A stretch of DNA of 15,532 nucleotides from Thermodesulfobacteriaceae bacterium (GCA_015494725.1 WGAR01000159.1:1-15532); one strand, 5' to 3'; shown: positions 7,116-14,579, counted from the first letter of the stretch. Program-made: numbers and translations. Notes: a model not told the origin generated them from the sequence alone.

Positions 7116-8110
7116 GGATAGTTATAGTAGGGGCGGGAAGCTGGGGTACGGCCCTGGGAAAGATCTGGGCCGAGGCCGGACACCGGGTGATCCTCCTGGC
7201 CCGGCGCCGGGAGGTGGTGGAGAGCATCAACACCCATCGGGAAAACCCAGGGTATCTTCCCGGAATAAAGCTTCCCTCGGGTCTGGAGGCCACCCTCCGG
7301 CAGGAGGTGCTCCGCGAGGCGGAGCTTCTGGTATGGGCGGTGCCCTGTCAGGGGTTACGCGAGGCAGCCCGCAGGGCCACCGGGGTCCTCACCGTTCCGC
7401 CTCCTATGCTCTCGGTGATAAAGGGCCTGGAGGTGGAGACCTTCTGCACCCCTGTGGAGATACTGGAGCAGGTCTTCGGGAAGGGAGAATACATGGTCCT
7501 TTCCGGGCCCAGTTTCGCCCTGGAGGTAGCCCGGGGATTGCCCACGGCGGTGGTCCTGGCCGGGAAGACCCCCCGGCTTTCCTTCTGGCAGGAACGACTC
7601 TCCCGGCCGGTCTTCCGCATCTATCGCAGCGAGGATGTGCGCGGAGTGGAACTCTGCGGGGCCCTCAAGAATGTGATAGCCATCGCCTCGGGAATAAGCG
7701 ACGGTCTGGAGCTGGGGCTGAACGCCCGGGCCGCCCTCATTACCCGCGGACTGGCCGAAATGATACGCCTGGGGCTGAAACTGGGGGCCCGGCCTCTCAC
7801 CTTTTCCGGTCTGGCCGGACTGGGGGATCTGGTCCTGACCTGCACCGGCCCCCTCTCCCGTAATTACCGGGTAGGGAGGCGTCTGGCCGCAGGCGAACCC
7901 CTGGATCAGATCCTCCGGAATCTGGGCCAGGTGGCCGAAGGGGTGGAAACCGTCAAGGCGGTGCGCAGGCTGGCCCACGACCTCCGTCTGGAAATGCCCA
8001 TCACCGAGGCGGTGTTCAGAGTACTCTACGCCGGGGTGCCGCCGGCTCGGGCTTTGCAGGAGCTTCTGGCGCGCCCTCTGAAGGAGGAATTTGCTCCCCT
8101 CCCGCTTTGA
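7112..8110 (+). CDS. gpsA: NAD(P)+-dependent glycerol-3-phosphate dehydrogenase GpsA
   Basis: The enzyme reduces dihydroxyacetone phosphate to sn-glycerol 3-phosphate in the cytoplasm, giving the backbone for bacterial phospholipids. The 332-residue length is normal. The Rossmann nucleotide-binding motif is GAGSWGTALG (7-16). SVIKGLE (101-107) contributes a conserved Lys, SGPSFALEVARGLPTA (131-146) is a family signature, and the catalytic Lys is K186 in GALKNVIAIASG (183-194). The substrate-binding region NARAALITRGLAEM (204-217) and the C-terminal GDLVLTC motif (238-244) are present. The start codon overlaps the TPR gene stop as ATGA. It has no functional link to pilus assembly that I know of, so it probably rides on the same transcript. 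Its last 95 bases overlap the end of the bactofilin gene on the other strand, leaving no room for a conventional terminator. Confidence 0.97.
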   Translation: MRIVIVGAGSWGTALGKIWAEAGHRVILLARRREVVESINTHRENPGYLPGIKLPSGLEATLRQEVLREAELLVWAVPCQGLREAARRATGVLTVPPPMLSVIKGLEVETFCTPVEILEQVFGKGEYMVLSGPSFALEVARGLPTAVVLAGKTPRLSFWQERLSRPVFRIYRSEDVRGVELCGALKNVIAIASGISDGLELGLNARAALITRGLAEMIRLGLKLGARPLTFSGLAGLGDLVLTCTGPLSRNYRVGRRLAAGEPLDQILRNLGQVAEGVETVKAVRRLAHDLRLEMPITEAVFRVLYAGVPPARALQELLARPLKEEFAPLPL

Positions 8111-8432
8111 CCCTCCCTTCCAGGAAGGCCCCTTCCTCCACCGCGAGTTTCTGGGTATAGACCTCTCCCTGCACCCGGGCGGTCTTTTTGAGATGGAGGA
8201 CCCGGGCCGTGATCCTCCCCTCGATCCGGCCGAAACATATGATCTCCGAGGCCTCCACTCCGCCCCGGATGGTCCCGCTTTCGCCGATGATCAGGCGGTC
8301 TCCCTTCAGTTCCCCCTCAAACTCTCCCTCGAATTTGGCCTGGCCGGAAAAGACCAGATGTCCTTCCAGTTTGAGCCCCGGACCTATATAGGCGTTCATC
8401 TCTTCGGCCGGTGGAGTCTTTTTCCAGCGCAT
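8016..8432 (-). CDS. Bactofilin family cytoskeletal protein
   Basis: This 138-residue protein has the bactofilin (formerly DUF583) pattern: short N-terminal tail, then a right-handed beta-helix of repeated Gly-containing strands (about 15-112), for example GHLVFSGQAKFEGEFEGEL (24-42) and GTIRGGVEASEI (53-64). A Pro/Ala-rich C-terminal tail follows (about 115-138). Bactofilins self-assemble without nucleotides into filaments and often position cell-wall enzymes. The start (ATG with its A at 8432) overlaps the M23 peptidase stop as TGATG, so the pair is translationally coupled. A small bactofilin beside an M23 peptidase is a recurrent pairing known from cell-shape systems such as Helicobacter CcmA and its Csd peptidases. 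The 3' end runs 95 bases into gpsA on the opposite strand. Confidence 0.9.
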   Translation of the reverse strand: MRWKKTPPAEEMNAYIGPGLKLEGHLVFSGQAKFEGEFEGELKGDRLIIGESGTIRGGVEASEIICFGRIEGRITARVLHLKKTARVQGEVYTQKLAVEEGAFLEGRVKAGGEQIPPSEGAPEAPAKPEPAAPRRRVL

Positions 8433-9343
8433 CAACGACCGGCCAGCCTTACCCGGATGAAACGGTAGGGATTGAGATACCGGCCGTAACGGCGCACCTC
8501 GTAGTGGAGATGAGGGCCGGTGCTGCGCCCGGTGTTCCCCAGGTATCCTATGACCTGGCCTCGTTTTACCCTCTGCCCGGCCCGGACGACGATCTTTTTC
8601 AGGTGTCCGTAGAGGGTGCTGTATCCATATCCGTGGCGGATCACCACCACCCTGCCGTAACCTCCGTGCCAGCCGGCATAGATCACCTTTCCATCGGCGG
8701 TGCTCCTTATAGGGGTCCCGGAATAGCCCACCAGATCCACCCCGGTGTGAAAAGCCGGTTTCCCGGTGAAAGGGTCGCGCCTTCGACCAAAGCCCGAGGA
8801 AAGGTAGCACCCCCGGCAGGGAGAACCTATGGGTACCCGGGAAAGGACCCGCAGATAGGCATCTACTGTGGAAAGAAGATCCTGATACTCGGCAGGGGAA
8901 AGGGAGACCCCTTTGAGAGGTAGATAGGGCCCGCCCTCGGCCGGAGAGGGAGCCCGATAGGGCCCGCCCCGGTAGGTCTTCTTGCGACGGGGGACGTAGC
9001 GTTTGAGCCCCAGGTTGGAGACCAGCTCTTCGATCACCCGGGAACGGGCACGAAGTTCCCCCACCGCGCCGGCCAGCAATTCCTGTTTCTCCTTTTCCAG
9101 AAGGGCCACCCGACGGCGAAGGCTCTGGTTCTCGCGCTGGAGATCCCGGAGATTCTGCTGTAACCGGACCAGGTGGCGGCGGGTCTTGACCAGCTGGCCG
9201 AAGGAGAACAGACCCCCGAGACTCAACACCAGGAGCAGAAGGAGAACCACCACCCCCAGTTTCAGGAAAGGCTTCGAGAGGCAAAACCTCCGGGTGGGCT
9301 GATCCTCGGAGACCACGATAAAATAAAGATTCCGCTTGTCCAT
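8432..9343 (-). CDS. Membrane-anchored M23 (LytM-type) peptidoglycan endopeptidase
   Basis: The 303-residue protein has a short cytoplasmic N-terminus, a membrane segment (about 29-48), a coiled coil (about 54-108), a linker rich in basic and Pro residues (about 115-150), and a C-terminal M23 domain (about 180-295). All zinc and catalytic residues can be seen: H199 and D203 in HTGVD, H247 in YGHL, and H278/H280 in the HLH motif. It is therefore probably an active zinc endopeptidase that cuts peptidoglycan cross-links in the periplasm. A partnership with bactofilin is likely from the TGATG overlap. The start at 9343 lies 12 bases after the stop of the AMMECR1 gene. No good Shine-Dalgarno is seen before it, but the N-terminal sequence (MDKRNLYFIVVSEDQ) looks typical for such peptidases. 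Confidence 0.93.
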   Translation of the reverse strand: MDKRNLYFIVVSEDQPTRRFCLSKPFLKLGVVVLLLLLVLSLGGLFSFGQLVKTRRHLVRLQQNLRDLQRENQSLRRRVALLEKEKQELLAGAVGELRARSRVIEELVSNLGLKRYVPRRKKTYRGGPYRAPSPAEGGPYLPLKGVSLSPAEYQDLLSTVDAYLRVLSRVPIGSPCRGCYLSSGFGRRRDPFTGKPAFHTGVDLVGYSGTPIRSTADGKVIYAGWHGGYGRVVVIRHGYGYSTLYGHLKKIVVRAGQRVKRGQVIGYLGNTGRSTGPHLHYEVRRYGRYLNPYRFIRVRLAGR

Positions 9344-9355
9344 GGCGCTATACTA

Positions 9356-9928
9356 TTAAAAGTTTTTCTCCGGGGCAAGGCCGAATTCGGCCTCGCTGAA
9401 GACCTCGGCGGTGAAGAGATAGATTTCGGTATCCGGGTCCTCCCAGCAACGGGGAGGAAGCCCGGCCTTAAGGCATACGTGATCCAGGAAGGTCTCCCGA
9501 TCCCACCCGTACTCCACGGGGACCTGCGGAAGCAGAACCCCCCGAAAGGGCCCCTTGACTATATATACCCCGTGTCGCCCCACTTCTACCTCTTCCGGGC
9601 GCCCCCGCTGTAAGGGGGAGAGGACGGAGATTTCCAGTTCCACTTCGGGCAGTTCCTCCCGGGCCAGGGGAGGGAAGCGGGGGTCGTTGAAGGCCGCGGA
9701 CAGGGCCATCTCCTGCACCACCCGGTAGAGGGGTTTTTCGGACTGAAAGGTCCCGATACAGCCCCGCAGTTCGCCGTGTTTGTGCAGGGTGACAAAGGCC
9801 CCGCAGGGCTGATGCAGGCCCGGAAGCGGAGGCGGCACTTCCTGGGGCAACCTCTCGGAGAAGGCCGCCTCCAGGGTCCTTCGGGCCAGCCGCAGGAGAT
9901 AGAGCTTTTCTTCCGGGCTAAGAGGCAT
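9356..9928 (-). CDS. amrA: AMMECR1 domain protein (AmrA)
   Basis: This 190-residue protein is a full-length single-domain AMMECR1 protein. Family motifs are clear: CGAFVTLHKHGELRGCIG (42-59), the AFNDPRFPPL region (about 79-88), EISVLSP (98-104), and the GVLLPQVPVEYGW segment near 129-141. In many bacteria and archaea it is encoded with Memo-like and radical SAM partners (AmmeMemoRadiSam), but neither partner is in this window. The biochemical role is not established to my knowledge, so I give none. The start (A at 9928) overlaps the last 11 bases of the DsbC-like gene, which supports co-transcription and coupling. Confidence 0.93.
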   Translation of the reverse strand: MPLSPEEKLYLLRLARRTLEAAFSERLPQEVPPPLPGLHQPCGAFVTLHKHGELRGCIGTFQSEKPLYRVVQEMALSAAFNDPRFPPLAREELPEVELEISVLSPLQRGRPEEVEVGRHGVYIVKGPFRGVLLPQVPVEYGWDRETFLDHVCLKAGLPPRCWEDPDTEIYLFTAEVFSEAEFGLAPEKNF

Positions 9929-10658
9929 TTTTTAACAGCTTAAGTAACTGTTCCCGGGAGAGTACCCCCGAGTGGGTCAGCCCGGAAGGAAATACATAGG
10001 TGGGGGTCCCCCGGATCCCCAGGCTCTTCACAAAACGGGCCCCTTCCTCCACCTTGTCCTTCCCCTCGCGACATTCCTTGGTGCCCTGATAACCCGCCAC
10101 CAGGTCCTCAAACCCCTTTTTCTCACAGATGAGGGCAATGGCCTTCTGCTTGGCCCGGGGATGGAGCTGTTCCAGAGGGAAGAAGACCACGTTGACCCGG
10201 ACTTTATTCTCCTGAATCAATTGCCAGAGGATTCTTTCCGCCTTCTTGCAGAAGGGGCAATCCGGATCGATGATGAAAAAGACCTCCGGACCCTTGCCCG
10301 CGGAAAAGGCCACATATTGGCGTAATTTCTGGACCTGCTGGGGCGTGAGCTTGACCCGGTTCAGTTCGGAGATCCTCTCTCCGGTGAGATCGCGCCTCTT
10401 GGCGATCTCTATGATGCGTCCGGCCACCAGGTAACGGCCCGATTCGTCAATATAGGTGACCCCTTTGCGGGTTCCCTGCTGAAGGGTAACCTCGCAGAGC
10501 CCCTTTACCGCGGAGGGACGTACCGAGAGGATCTTCAGGTTGCCCGGGGTAAGATTGCGCAGGAGTTGCTGAACTTTCTGAGGGGTGGGACAGGCCCCGG
10601 CCGCCCCCGTTAGCCACAGAAAAAGACCCACTATCCATATATAACCCTTAAAGCGCAT
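9918..10658 (-). CDS. Periplasmic DsbC-like thiol:disulfide isomerase
   Basis: The 246-residue protein has a cleavable signal peptide (hydrophobic 5-19, probable cleavage after the AAGA at 19-22). An N-terminal DsbC-type dimerisation-like domain follows (about 25-95; note VRPSAVKGLCEV at 46-57 and the SGRYLVAGRI segment at 73-82). The C-terminal thioredoxin-fold domain (about 124-245) holds the active site CPFC (134-137) and a cis-proline motif GTPTYVF (217-223). C178 and C196 match the second, structural disulfide of the DsbC family. It likely shuffles or oxidises disulfides in the periplasm; no DsbD-like partner is in the window. The ATG with A at 10658 is preferred because it starts the signal peptide and follows a strong Shine-Dalgarno. 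First gene of the leftward operon. Confidence 0.92.
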   Translation of the reverse strand: MRFKGYIWIVGLFLWLTGAAGACPTPQKVQQLLRNLTPGNLKILSVRPSAVKGLCEVTLQQGTRKGVTYIDESGRYLVAGRIIEIAKRRDLTGERISELNRVKLTPQQVQKLRQYVAFSAGKGPEVFFIIDPDCPFCKKAERILWQLIQENKVRVNVVFFPLEQLHPRAKQKAIALICEKKGFEDLVAGYQGTKECREGKDKVEEGARFVKSLGIRGTPTYVFPSGLTHSGVLSREQLLKLLKNAS

Positions 10659-10663
10659 AGCCG

Positions 10664-10669
10664 ACCTCC
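10664..10669 (-). promoter_or_regulatory. Strong Shine-Dalgarno of the DsbC-like gene
   Basis: GGAGGT on the minus strand lies five bases before the ATG at 10658-10656. It decides this start over longer in-frame extensions that would run through the intergenic promoter and lack a signal peptide at the N-terminus. Confidence 0.85.
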
Positions 10670-10679
10670 TTTTTAGGCC

Positions 10680-10708
10680 AAGATACCATCGGCCCGGAGG
10701 GGTGTAAA
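10680..10708 (-). promoter_or_regulatory. Sigma70-type promoter of the dsbC-like/amrA/M23/bactofilin operon
   Basis: Read on the minus strand, TTTACA (10708-10703, 5/6 match to the -35 consensus) is followed after 17 bases by TATCTT (10685-10680, 4/6 match to the -10 consensus). The predicted transcript would start near 10673, about 15 bases before the start codon, just upstream of the Shine-Dalgarno. Spacing and placement make it the best promoter in the window. Confidence 0.65.
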
Positions 10709-10755
10709 GGGTAGTTATCCCGAAAAATTGCGTTAAAGTAGGGCCAAATTTGGGC

Positions 10756-10761
10756 AGGAGG
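10756..10761 (+). promoter_or_regulatory. Strong Shine-Dalgarno of the class V aminotransferase gene
   Basis: AGGAGG sits eight bases before the ATG at 10770, an ideal position. It supports this ATG as the start of the rightward operon. Confidence 0.85.
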
Positions 10762-10769
10762 CAGGATAG

Positions 10770-11927
10770 ATGTTTCGTAAATGGCATCTTTTTACTCCCG
10801 GGCCGGTTCCGGTGGCCCCCCAGGTCCTGCTGGCCGGAGCCGTTCCCACCCCGCATCATCGCTTGCCGGAGTTTTCGGCCCTGCTCTCGGAGATCCGCAG
10901 GGATTTACAGTACCTTTTCCAGACCCAACGTCCGGTCTTCTTCTTCGCCTCCTCCGGCACCGGGGCCATGGAGGCCGCGGTGGCCAATCTCTTTTCCCCC
11001 GGGGAAAAAGTGCTCGTCATTCGCGGGGGAAAGTTCGGCGAACGCTGGGGAGAGATCGCCGAGGGTTACGGCCTCTCTCCGGTGTATCTGGATGTGGAAT
11101 GGGGTAAGGCCGTGCAGGCGGAGGAGGTGAAGTCCCGGCTGGACCGGGACCCGGAGATCCGGGCGGTTCTGGTTCAGGCCCACGAAACCTCCACCGGGGT
11201 GAAACACCCGGTGGAGGAACTGGCCGCCCTCTGCCGGGATAAAAATGTCCTCCTGGTGGTGGACGCCATCTCCGCCCTGGGGGTCTATCCCCTTCCCATG
11301 GATGAGTGGGGGATCGATGTGATGGTGGCCGGGTCGCAGAAAAGCCTGGCCCTTCCTCCGGGGCTTTCCTTCCTGGCCGTCTCCGAAAGGGCCTGGAGTC
11401 GGGTGGAAAAGGCCTCCGCCCCGCGCTATTACTTCGATTTGCGGCGGGAATGGAAGGCCTATCAGAAGGAGACCACGGCCTATACCCCGGCGGTTTCCCT
11501 GCTCCTTTCGCTTCACGCGGCCCTGCGTCTGGTGCGCGAAACCGGGCTGGAGAAACTCTTCGCCCACTATGCCCTGGTCTCCGAAGCCACCCGCCGGGCG
11601 GTGAGGGCCATGGGGCTGGAGGTCTTCCCGGAGGTGCCCTGCGAGGCCCTTACGGTGATCCGTCTTCCGGAGGAGGTGGATGGAGGCAAACTGACCCGGC
11701 TTCTGCGCGAGCGTTACGGGGTGGTGGTGGCCGGAGGACAGGGGAAACTCAAGGGACGGGTGGTCCGGATCACCCACATGGGGCACCAGAGTCCCCTGGA
11801 GGTGGTCCTGGCCCTTGCGGCCCTGGGACTCGGACTTTCGGAAATGGGCTTCCCGGTTAAAATGGAAGAAGGACTGGCGCAGGCCCTTGCTTTCATCGGC
11901 GAGAGGGGAAAGGAGGTTTACGCATGA
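10770..11927 (+). CDS. Class V PLP aminotransferase (alanine/serine-glyoxylate type; candidate phosphoserine aminotransferase)
   Basis: The 385-residue protein is a fold-type I, class V aminotransferase of the alanine-glyoxylate / serine-pyruvate group. Visible motifs: N-terminal FTPGPVPV (8-15), the cofactor phosphate-binding SSGTGAMEAA (61-70), HETSTG (138-143), the pyridine-nitrogen Asp D165 in VVDAIS, and the Schiff-base Lys K191 in GSQKSLALPPG (188-198). A substrate-carboxylate Arg is likely R333. Its stop overlaps the serA start as ATGA. This close coupling suggests it uses 3-phosphohydroxypyruvate from SerA, or converts serine/glyoxylate or alanine. An archaeal relative of this class (MJ0959) has been reported to act as phosphoserine aminotransferase. 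No serC is present in the window. The family is sure; the exact substrate is inferred. Confidence 0.9.
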   Translation: MFRKWHLFTPGPVPVAPQVLLAGAVPTPHHRLPEFSALLSEIRRDLQYLFQTQRPVFFFASSGTGAMEAAVANLFSPGEKVLVIRGGKFGERWGEIAEGYGLSPVYLDVEWGKAVQAEEVKSRLDRDPEIRAVLVQAHETSTGVKHPVEELAALCRDKNVLLVVDAISALGVYPLPMDEWGIDVMVAGSQKSLALPPGLSFLAVSERAWSRVEKASAPRYYFDLRREWKAYQKETTAYTPAVSLLLSLHAALRLVRETGLEKLFAHYALVSEATRRAVRAMGLEVFPEVPCEALTVIRLPEEVDGGKLTRLLRERYGVVVAGGQGKLKGRVVRITHMGHQSPLEVVLALAALGLGLSEMGFPVKMEEGLAQALAFIGERGKEVYA

Positions 11928-13504
11928 AGGTGCTGGTTACCGATCCTTTGCTCCCGGAAGGGATAGAGATCCTCAGGTCCGGCGGCCTGGAGGTGGAGGA
12001 ACGGCTCGGTCTCTCCCCGGAGGAACTCCGGGAGGCCATCGCCGAGGCGGACGGGATCATTATCCGCAGCGGGACCAGGCTTACCGCAGAGATTATCGAG
12101 GCGGCCCGGCGGCTCAAGGTCATCGCCCGGGCCGGGACCGGGCTGGACAATGTGGACATCGAGGCCGCCAGCCGGCGGGGTATCGTGGTCATGAACTGTC
12201 CCGGGGGGAATACCAATTCCGCGGCGGAGCATACCCTGGCCCTGATGCTGGCCCTGGCCCGAAACATCCCTCAGGCCATGGCCTCGGTGAAGGCCGGGCG
12301 CTGGGAACGTAAGAAGTTCATGGGCCGCGAACTCATGGGCAAAACCCTGGGAATCATCGGTCTGGGGCGGATCGGTTCGGTGGTGGCCGAGCGGGCCCAG
12401 GGGCTCAAGATGCGGGTGGTGGCCTATGACCCCTTCGTAACCCCGGAAAAGGCCTCGGAAATGGGGGTGGAATTGCTTTCTCTGGACGAACTCTACGCCC
12501 GGGCGGATATCATTACCATCCATGTCCCCCTGACCAAGGAGACCTATCACCTCATCAACGCCGAGAGCTTCGCCAAGATGAAGGACGGGGTGCTGCTCAT
12601 CAACTGCGCCCGGGGAGGTATCGTGGATGAAATGGCCCTCTATGAGGCCATGAAGAAGGGGAAGGTGGCCGGAGCGGCCCTGGACGTGTTCGAGACCGAA
12701 CCCCCGGATCCCAAGCATCCGCTCTTTGAGATGGAAAACTTCGTCTGCACCCCTCACCTGGGGGCCTCCACCCTGGAGGCCCAGAAGAACGTGGCCGTGG
12801 CCGTGGCCACCCAGGTGGTGGATTTCCTGGTCCACGGAGTGGTGCGCAATGCGGTGAACATGCCCTCGGTCTCCGCGGAGGCCCTGCGCGTGCTCAGGCC
12901 CTATCTCACCCTGGCGGAAAAGCTGGGCAGTCTTCAGGCTCAGCTGGCCGAGGGGCCGATCACCGAGGTCCAGATCGAGTATCAGGGAGAGGTTTCCCGT
13001 CTGGATACCAGTCCTCTCACCCTCTCCCTGGTAAAGGGACTTCTGTCCCGGGCCCTGCGGGAGGACGTAAACTACGTGAACGCCCTGTATCGGGCCAAAG
13101 AGAGGGGGATCAAGATCACCGAGAGCCGCACCGAGACCGCCGAGGATTTCCTCAATCTCATCGGGGTGAGGGTGAGGTTCAAGGGCGGCGAGAACTATGT
13201 GGCCGGAACCCTCTTCGGAAAAAGGGAGCCCCGCATTGTGCGTATCAACGATTTCCGTCTGGATGCCCTGCCCGAAGGGCCCATGCTTTATATCCACAAC
13301 GAGGATCGTCCCGGGGTGATCGGTCTCATCGGGGTTACCCTGGGGGAGGCTGATCTTAACATTGCCCGGATGTATGTGGGCCAGGAGCCGGAAAAACGGC
13401 GCAATGTGATCCTCCTTTCGCTGGATCGGTTGCCGGAGGAGAAGGTCCTTTCGGCCCTGCGCAATCTACCCCATGTATTTTCGGTAAAACCCCTGGAGCT
13501 TTAA
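11924..13504 (+). CDS. serA: D-3-phosphoglycerate dehydrogenase SerA (long form)
   Basis: SerA oxidises 3-phosphoglycerate to 3-phosphohydroxypyruvate with NAD+, the first step of serine synthesis. At 526 residues it is the long form: substrate domain, Rossmann domain with GLGRIG (146-151), intervening (ASB) domain at about 320-445, and a C-terminal ACT domain at about 454-526. The catalytic set R230 (in NCARGG), E259 (in DVFETEP) and H278 (in TPHLGAS) is intact. The ACT domain (MLYIHNEDRPGVIGLIG, 454-470) is the usual site for serine feedback or regulation in this family. The ATG at 11924 overlaps the aminotransferase stop by ATGA, so both are made from one transcript. rlmN starts five bases downstream. 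Confidence 0.97.
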   Translation: MKVLVTDPLLPEGIEILRSGGLEVEERLGLSPEELREAIAEADGIIIRSGTRLTAEIIEAARRLKVIARAGTGLDNVDIEAASRRGIVVMNCPGGNTNSAAEHTLALMLALARNIPQAMASVKAGRWERKKFMGRELMGKTLGIIGLGRIGSVVAERAQGLKMRVVAYDPFVTPEKASEMGVELLSLDELYARADIITIHVPLTKETYHLINAESFAKMKDGVLLINCARGGIVDEMALYEAMKKGKVAGAALDVFETEPPDPKHPLFEMENFVCTPHLGASTLEAQKNVAVAVATQVVDFLVHGVVRNAVNMPSVSAEALRVLRPYLTLAEKLGSLQAQLAEGPITEVQIEYQGEVSRLDTSPLTLSLVKGLLSRALREDVNYVNALYRAKERGIKITESRTETAEDFLNLIGVRVRFKGGENYVAGTLFGKREPRIVRINDFRLDALPEGPMLYIHNEDRPGVIGLIGVTLGEADLNIARMYVGQEPEKRRNVILLSLDRLPEEKVLSALRNLPHVFSVKPLEL

Positions 13505-13509
13505 GGTTT

Positions 13510-14553
13510 ATGCGGATAAACCTGCGCGATCTAACCCTGGAGGAACTGGAAGAGTTCATGACCGGCCTCGGTGAGCCGGCTTACCGGGGCCGGCAGATCT
13601 TCCGCTGGCTGACCCGGCCGGAGGTGGAGGACTTCTCGGTAATGACCGATCTTCCCAAGAGCCTGCGAGCTAGACTTTCCGGGATAGCCACCGTGGCCCT
13701 GCCCCAGCTCGTGGAACGGAAACTCTCCACCGACGGAACGGCCAAGCTGGGGCTCCGGCTCTCCGACGGCGAGGTGGTGGAATGTGTGCTCATCCCGGAA
13801 AGAGACCATTTTACCCTCTGTGTTTCCACCCAGGTCGGCTGTGCCATGGGCTGTCGTTTCTGTCTTACCGGGCGCATGGGATTCCGGCGCAACCTCTCCA
13901 CCGGAGAGATCGTCTCCCAGGTGCTCCTGGCCCGGCGCTTCATGGAGGAGTCCGGGATCGCCGATCGTCCCCTGCGCAACCTGGTCTTTATGGGCATGGG
14001 CGAGCCGCTGGCCAACTATCGACACCTGGTCAAGGCCCTGAAGATCCTCACCCATCCGCAGGGGTTCCATTTCGCCCGCAAACGCACCACCGTTTCCACC
14101 GTGGGTCTGGTTCCTCAGATACGGGCCCTGGCCGAGGAGTTTCCGGTGGCCCTGGCCATTTCCCTCCATGCCCCGGACAACGACCTGCGGTCCCGGCTTA
14201 TCCCCGCCACCCGGCGTTATCCCCTGGAGGAGATCCTGGCCGCCTGTCGCGACTATCCCCTGCGCCGGGGAGCCCGCATCACCGTGGAATATGTCCTTCT
14301 TTCCGGGGTAAACGATCATCCCTGGCAGGCCCGGCGCCTGGTGGAGATCCTGCGGGGTATTCCGGTCAAGGTCAACCTCATTCCCTTTAATCCCCATCCG
14401 GAACTTCCCTTCAAGCGCCCCTCCGAGAGCCGGGTGCGGCGCTTTCAGGAGATCATCCTTTCCGAGGGAGTGGTGGCCACCGTGCGTAAGAGCAAGGGTC
14501 TGGATATAGGAGCGGCCTGCGGACAGCTCCGGGCCGAACTCTCCCTTTCCTGA
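13510..14553 (+). CDS. rlmN: Dual-specificity 23S rRNA (A2503-C2) / tRNA (A37-C2) methyltransferase RlmN
   Basis: RlmN is a radical SAM enzyme that methylates C2 of A2503 in 23S rRNA and A37 of some tRNAs. The 347-residue length is usual. The [4Fe-4S] ligands are C111, C115 and C118 in CAMGCRFC. The two catalytic cysteines are C104 (in TLCVSTQVG) and C337 (near the C-terminus in GAACGQLRAE). An N-terminal RNA-binding domain is present (about 1-60) with YRGRQIFRW (25-33). The SAM-binding GMGEPL motif follows the cluster, encoded near 13995. The absence of a Cfr-type signature and the position in a housekeeping operon favour RlmN over a resistance enzyme. A short AAGG serves as weak ribosome binding site, overlapping the serA stop. 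Confidence 0.96.
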   Translation: MRINLRDLTLEELEEFMTGLGEPAYRGRQIFRWLTRPEVEDFSVMTDLPKSLRARLSGIATVALPQLVERKLSTDGTAKLGLRLSDGEVVECVLIPERDHFTLCVSTQVGCAMGCRFCLTGRMGFRRNLSTGEIVSQVLLARRFMEESGIADRPLRNLVFMGMGEPLANYRHLVKALKILTHPQGFHFARKRTTVSTVGLVPQIRALAEEFPVALAISLHAPDNDLRSRLIPATRRYPLEEILAACRDYPLRRGARITVEYVLLSGVNDHPWQARRLVEILRGIPVKVNLIPFNPHPELPFKRPSESRVRRFQEIILSEGVVATVRKSKGLDIGAACGQLRAELSLS

Positions 14554-14557
14554 ATTC

Positions 14558-14576
14558 GGGTTTAAAATAGAAACCC
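14558..14576. promoter_or_regulatory. Hairpin with embedded -10-like box upstream of the diguanylate cyclase gene
   Basis: GGGTTT (14558-14563) and AAACCC (14571-14576) form a perfect 6-bp inverted repeat around a 7-base A-rich loop. TAAAAT at 14563-14568 matches a -10 box (5/6), but no -35 is seen at the proper distance. If used, transcription would begin near 14575, only a few bases before the ATG at 14580. No U-run follows the stem, so it is not a clear intrinsic terminator. It could be an operator, a weak attenuating hairpin or chance. Confidence 0.35.
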
Positions 14577-14579
14577 TAA

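Larger units (their letters stand above)
10659..10769. other. Divergent intergenic region, 111 bp
   Basis: This is the only sizeable non-coding gap in the window and lies between two divergently transcribed genes, so it should carry both promoters. The leftward promoter is convincing. For the rightward aminotransferase-serA transcript I see only weak boxes: TAGTTA at 10712-10717 and TAAAGT at 10734-10739, 16 bases apart (about 3/6 and 4/6 matches). The central part (10710-10750) is AT-rich compared with its surroundings. Confidence 0.7.

Noticed and set aside
9344..9355. AT-rich gap before the M23 gene as a second promoter
   Set aside because: TAATAGTATAG looks like a -10 region, but no -35 box is evident and the gap is only 12 bases within a tight operon.
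10712..10739. Rightward promoter for the aminotransferase-serA operon
   Set aside because: A promoter must exist here, but the best boxes match only about 3/6 and 4/6, so I do not list it as a separate feature.
11918..13297. Long open frame on the minus strand (about 459 codons) opposite serA
   Set aside because: His/Gly/Pro-rich translation without motifs; it is the antisense shadow of a gene with complete SerA catalytic residues.
13510..14553. Cfr-type antibiotic-resistance methyltransferase instead of RlmN
   Set aside because: The length, the N-terminal domain and the serA-linked housekeeping context match RlmN; nothing indicates mobile DNA.
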